Assembly: GCA_903868285.1 (NCBI GenBank)
Contig: CAIPUP010000393.1
Coordinates: 1 to 8,926, forward strand
Direction: 5' to 3'
DNA from: an uncultured beta proteobacterium
Lineage (GTDB): Bacteria > Pseudomonadota > Gammaproteobacteria > Burkholderiales > SG8-39
Length of the DNA stretch: 8,926 nucleotides
Made by a program: the position numbers and the translations under genes. Below are positions 6,540 to 8,926 of the stretch, piece after piece. Every line of letters starts with the position of its first letter. The first letter of the stretch is position 1. The notes beneath the pieces were generated by a model, which ran no database searches, had not been told where the DNA came from, and worked only from the letters and a program-made list of their open reading frames with translations.

Positions 6540-7520
6540 ATGTCCAGAATACTTGTGCTAGGTGGTAGTGGTTTTGTCGGTCGGCATCTGGTGGCGCGCC
6601 TGTCGGCCGCCGGCCACGCCGTGCTGGTGCCAACGCGTTATCGCGAGCGTGCCAAGAGTTTGCTCACCCTGCCAACGGTGGAGGTTGTGCAGGCCGATAT
6701 TCATCAACCGGATACGCTGCGCCGCTTGCTTGCCGGCTGTGACGCGGTGTTCAACCTGGTGGGCGTGTTACACAGCACGCGAGCGCGTGCTGGCGAGCGC
6801 TATGGCGCACAGTTCGCCCGGGCGCATGTCGAGCTGCCACGACAGCTGCTGCAGGCCTGCCGCGAGGCTGGTGTTCACAAGCTGCTGCATATGAGCGCGC
6901 TCGGTGCCAGCATCGATGGCCCAAGTGAATACCTGCGCTCCAAGGGCGCGGCGGAAGCCTTGCTTTCGGCGGCCGCCGATGACCCTGCGTCAAGCTTGCA
7001 ACTGCGCCTGTTCCGACCTTCGGTCATCTACGGCGAGGATGACAAATTCCTCAATTTATTCAAAGACTTACAGATGTTTCTGCCGATGCTGGCGGTGGGC
7101 GGTGCCGAGGCGCGCTTCCAGCCGGTATGGGTGGAGGATGTGGCTGCTGCCATGGTGGCGGCACTGCAGGCCATGCAGGCTGCAGCGCATGCCGGGGCGC
7201 AGCGCTTTGATCTGGTCGGGCCCGAGGTGTTCACGCTCCGGCAGCTGATACGTTTCGCTGGTGCAGCGGCGGGGCACGCCCGACCGATCATTGCCCTGCC
7301 GGCTCCTCTGGCTTACTTGCAGGCCTGGGCCATGGAATGTCTGCCGGGTGCGCCGCTGTCACGCGACAACCTCGACTCCATGCGTGAGGACAATGTCTCC
7401 GCAGCGCTGTTTCCGTTTGGCATTCAGCCGGTTGCCATGGCCTCGGTCGCTTCGCGTTGGCTGGCTGGCCAGAGCGCCCACGGCCGGCTGGATGGGCTGC
7501 GCAAGCGTGCCGGACGCTGA
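6540..7520 (+). CDS. NAD(P)-binding atypical/extended SDR protein, complex I NDUFA9-like
   Basis: This 326-residue Rossmann-fold protein starts with the dinucleotide loop GGSGFVG (residues 8-14) right after the first strand (RILVL). Next come an acidic residue in VVQADI (49-54) expected near the cofactor adenine, FNLVGVLHS (71-79), MSALGA (118-123), a Y131-x-x-x-K135 pair in SEYLRSK, and RPSVIYGEDD (159-168). This pattern fits bacterial homologues of the mitochondrial complex I accessory subunit NDUFA9. They are annotated as NAD-dependent epimerases or dehydratases, and their bacterial role is uncertain. Both the YxxxK pair and the upstream serine (S119) are present, so catalysis as a dehydrogenase or epimerase is possible, but no substrate can be named. 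No transmembrane segment is seen. The start is the ATG at 6540, 72 bp after slt, without a good ribosome site. Placement between slt and cca looks like a conserved betaproteobacterial arrangement rather than a functional pathway. Confidence 0.88.
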   Translation: MSRILVLGGSGFVGRHLVARLSAAGHAVLVPTRYRERAKSLLTLPTVEVVQADIHQPDTLRRLLAGCDAVFNLVGVLHSTRARAGERYGAQFARAHVELPRQLLQACREAGVHKLLHMSALGASIDGPSEYLRSKGAAEALLSAAADDPASSLQLRLFRPSVIYGEDDKFLNLFKDLQMFLPMLAVGGAEARFQPVWVEDVAAAMVAALQAMQAAAHAGAQRFDLVGPEVFTLRQLIRFAGAAAGHARPIIALPAPLAYLQAWAMECLPGAPLSRDNLDSMREDNVSAALFPFGIQPVAMASVASRWLAGQSAHGRLDGLRKRAGR

Positions 7521-7570
7521 ACCTTGCGCCCGCGTGTTGCAGCACCCGCTCGCTTGAAGCGCAGCGCCGC

Positions 7571-8779
7571 ATGAAGATCTACAGCGTAGGCGGTGCGGTG
7601 CGTGACGCACTGCTGGGCCGACCGGTGGTCGATCGTGATCATGTGGTGGTTGGCGCCACGCCCGAGGACATGCTGGCCCTGGGATATCGCCCGGTGGGCA
7701 AGGATTTCCCGGTGTTCCTGCATCCGCAAACGCAGGAGGAATATGCCCTGGCCCGCACCGAGCGCAAGACTGCACCGGGCTATCGCGGCTTTGTTTTTCA
7801 TACCTCGCGCGAAGTGACGCTGGAACAGGATCTGGCGCGGCGCGATCTCACCATCAATGCCATGGCGCGCGATGCCGATGGCCGGCTGGTCGATCCGTTT
7901 CAGGGCGAGCGCGACTTGCGTGAGGGCGTACTGCGCCATGTCAGCGATGCCTTCATCGAAGACCCGGTACGCATCCTGCGCGTGGCGCGTTTCGTGGCGC
8001 GCTTTGGATTTCGCATCGCCGACGAAACCCTGCAGCTGATGCGACACATGGTGCAGCAGGGCGAGACTGCTGCCCTGGTGCCTGAGCGTGTCTGGCATGA
8101 GTTGTCGCGCGGCCTGATGGAAGCGCATGCCGAGCGCATGTTCGTGGTGCTGGAAGATTGCGGGCTGTTGGCGCAGTTGTTTCCGGCGGAACATTTTCAC
8201 TTCGAGCAGGGTCGCCCGGCCAATGATCAGACGCGTGCCTTTGTTGGCGGCCTGCGGTTTTGTGCCCGCGAAGGCCGTCCGGTCAGTCAGCGCTTTGCGC
8301 TGCTGGCCGGGCCGATGCAACGGGATGATGAGGCGGCCCTGGAAGCCTTGTTGCAACGCTTGCGGGCACCGAACGAATGCCGTGATGCAGCGCGACTGTT
8401 CATGCGCCACGGTCAGCGCATGGCGAAAGTGGCGCAACTGCAGGCCGAGGCACGGCTGCAGGTGATCGAAGCCTGCGACAGCTTTCGCCGTCCGGAGCGC
8501 CTGCTGGAGCTGATCCATGTTGCCCAGGCCTGGCAGGCCGGACACTGTGGCTGGAGTCAGCCGCTGTCGCATACGCTGCAGCCCTGGATGCACAGCCTGC
8601 AGGCGGCGCGCAGTGTCGATGCCCAGGCCATCGCGCAGCGCAGCCTGGCGCAGGATGCGCGACCGATTCCGCAACGACTGCATGCCGAGCGCTGTGCGGC
8701 GATTGCGCAGGCCATGGCGGAAGTTGTCAGCCCGGGATCGTCCAAAAAACACCAGGGCGGGCATCGCGATGTCGTCTGA
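7571..8779 (+). CDS. cca: CCA-adding tRNA nucleotidyltransferase, HD motif absent
   Basis: This enzyme adds or repairs the 3' CCA of tRNA from CTP and ATP. It is a 402-residue class II nucleotidyltransferase whose N-terminal half is close to E. coli Cca: GGAVRD (7-12), the catalytic metal-binding D21-R-D23, KDFPVFLHP (44-52), RRDLTINA (90-97), and the base-selecting template motif E130-D131-x-x-R134 followed by the LRVARF neck. The ATG at 7571 starts exactly where E. coli Cca does (MKIY); the open frame upstream overlaps the preceding gene and is discarded. In the C-terminal half the CHDLGKG segment of E. coli is replaced by AGPMQRD (246-252), and the upstream paired histidines are also not recognisable. 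The 2',3'-cyclic phosphodiesterase/phosphatase side activities are therefore predicted lost. HD-less CCA enzymes are known in some bacteria (the type 2 subfamily). A weak ribosome site precedes it, 50 bp after the SDR gene. The last 11 bp overlap the next gene. Confidence 0.93.
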   Translation: MKIYSVGGAVRDALLGRPVVDRDHVVVGATPEDMLALGYRPVGKDFPVFLHPQTQEEYALARTERKTAPGYRGFVFHTSREVTLEQDLARRDLTINAMARDADGRLVDPFQGERDLREGVLRHVSDAFIEDPVRILRVARFVARFGFRIADETLQLMRHMVQQGETAALVPERVWHELSRGLMEAHAERMFVVLEDCGLLAQLFPAEHFHFEQGRPANDQTRAFVGGLRFCAREGRPVSQRFALLAGPMQRDDEAALEALLQRLRAPNECRDAARLFMRHGQRMAKVAQLQAEARLQVIEACDSFRRPERLLELIHVAQAWQAGHCGWSQPLSHTLQPWMHSLQAARSVDAQAIAQRSLAQDARPIPQRLHAERCAAIAQAMAEVVSPGSSKKHQGGHRDVV

Positions 8780-8926
8780 AATCAGAACGCGGCGTAACGG
8801 CCTGCGCCTGATGTTGCAGGGCTTGGGCCGCAACCTGCGCGGTGGCGCGCGCCTGGCCTTGTTCATGCCGGTTCGGCTGAGTGATTTTCGTATTTCGGTT
8901 GGTCAGTTCACCTTGGTTTATCTGCT
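8769..8926 (+). CDS. Unrecognised protein, N-terminus only (cut by window edge), probably membrane-associated
   Basis: An open frame starts at the ATG at 8769, overlapping the last 11 bp of cca in another frame, and runs off the window with 52 complete codons. A purine-rich stretch (agggcggg, about 8754-8761) lies about 7 nt upstream and could bind the ribosome. The visible part has a very basic first 28 residues (eight Arg: RTRRNGLRL, GRNLRGGARL), then LALFMPVRL, SDFRISVGQ and the start of a hydrophobic run (FTLVYL). This is what a positive-inside cytoplasmic tail leading into a first membrane helix would look like. The LALF-PVR...DFRIS pattern weakly recalls multi-membrane-segment proteins, some carrying a C13-type peptidase domain, in Betaproteobacteria. 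That is from memory only and should not be treated as an assignment. The tight overlap with cca suggests co-transcription. Confidence 0.6.
   Translation, partial: MSSEIRTRRNGLRLMLQGLGRNLRGGARLALFMPVRLSDFRISVGQFTLVYL

Noticed and set aside
7457..7570. Upstream extension of the cca frame
   Set aside because: It overlaps the end of the SDR gene, and the ATG at 7571 aligns exactly with the N-terminus of E. coli Cca.
7424..8866. 480-codon open frame on the minus strand
   Set aside because: It lies antisense to cca, whose motifs are unmistakable. The product is rich in His, Arg and Gln with no recognisable motif, as expected for a shadow frame in GC-rich DNA.
1..8926. Search for an undescribed defence, mobile or biosynthetic system
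   Set aside because: All complete genes belong to recognisable families in an ordinary chromosomal arrangement. No integrase, transposase, toxin-antitoxin pair, retron, terminal inverted repeat or attachment-site duplication was seen.

Overview
The window is GC-rich, tightly packed bacterial chromosome. Every base except a few gaps of 50 to 82 bp lies in a gene, and no stretch over 300 bp lacks one. The order soluble lytic transglycosylase, NDUFA9-like NAD(P)-binding protein, CCA-adding enzyme, with a divergent 5-formyltetrahydrofolate cyclo-ligase next to the transglycosylase, is one I associate with Betaproteobacteria. The protein sequences also look proteobacterial. I cannot name a genus.

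Left part (1-3476, + strand): a two-gene catabolic unit of the hydantoinase/oxoprolinase superfamily. hyuA is cut by the left edge, and its ATGA overlap with hyuB suggests translational coupling. Together they would form an ATP-dependent enzyme that opens a cyclic amide or carboxylates a ketone. The substrate cannot be read from the sequence.

Middle (3461-4230): fau (ygfA), a folate-salvage enzyme on the minus strand, converges on hyuB with a 16 bp tail overlap. It carries an in-frame 12-bp tandem repeat that adds a low-complexity Leu-Ala-Thr-Gly loop. A short AT-rich island between fau and the transglycosylase gene holds a plausible sigma70-type promoter pointing right. That promoter lies so close to the start codon that the mRNA may be nearly leaderless.

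Right part (4227-8926, + strand): four co-directional genes. They are a Slt70-like periplasmic lytic transglycosylase, an atypical/extended SDR protein of the NDUFA9-like group, a CCA-adding enzyme whose HD phosphohydrolase motif is missing, and the first 52 codons of an unrecognised, probably membrane-associated protein that overlaps the end of cca. These look like housekeeping genes: cell-wall recycling, a possible respiratory or quinone-linked oxidoreductase role, and tRNA 3'-end maturation.

I found no mobile element, CRISPR array, tRNA, rRNA or phage gene, and no convincing undescribed multi-gene system. The points worth a second look are small: the repeat-expanded loop in Fau, the HD-less Cca, the near-leaderless slt start, a 15-bp repeat at the hyuA 3' end, and the unknown gene at the right edge.
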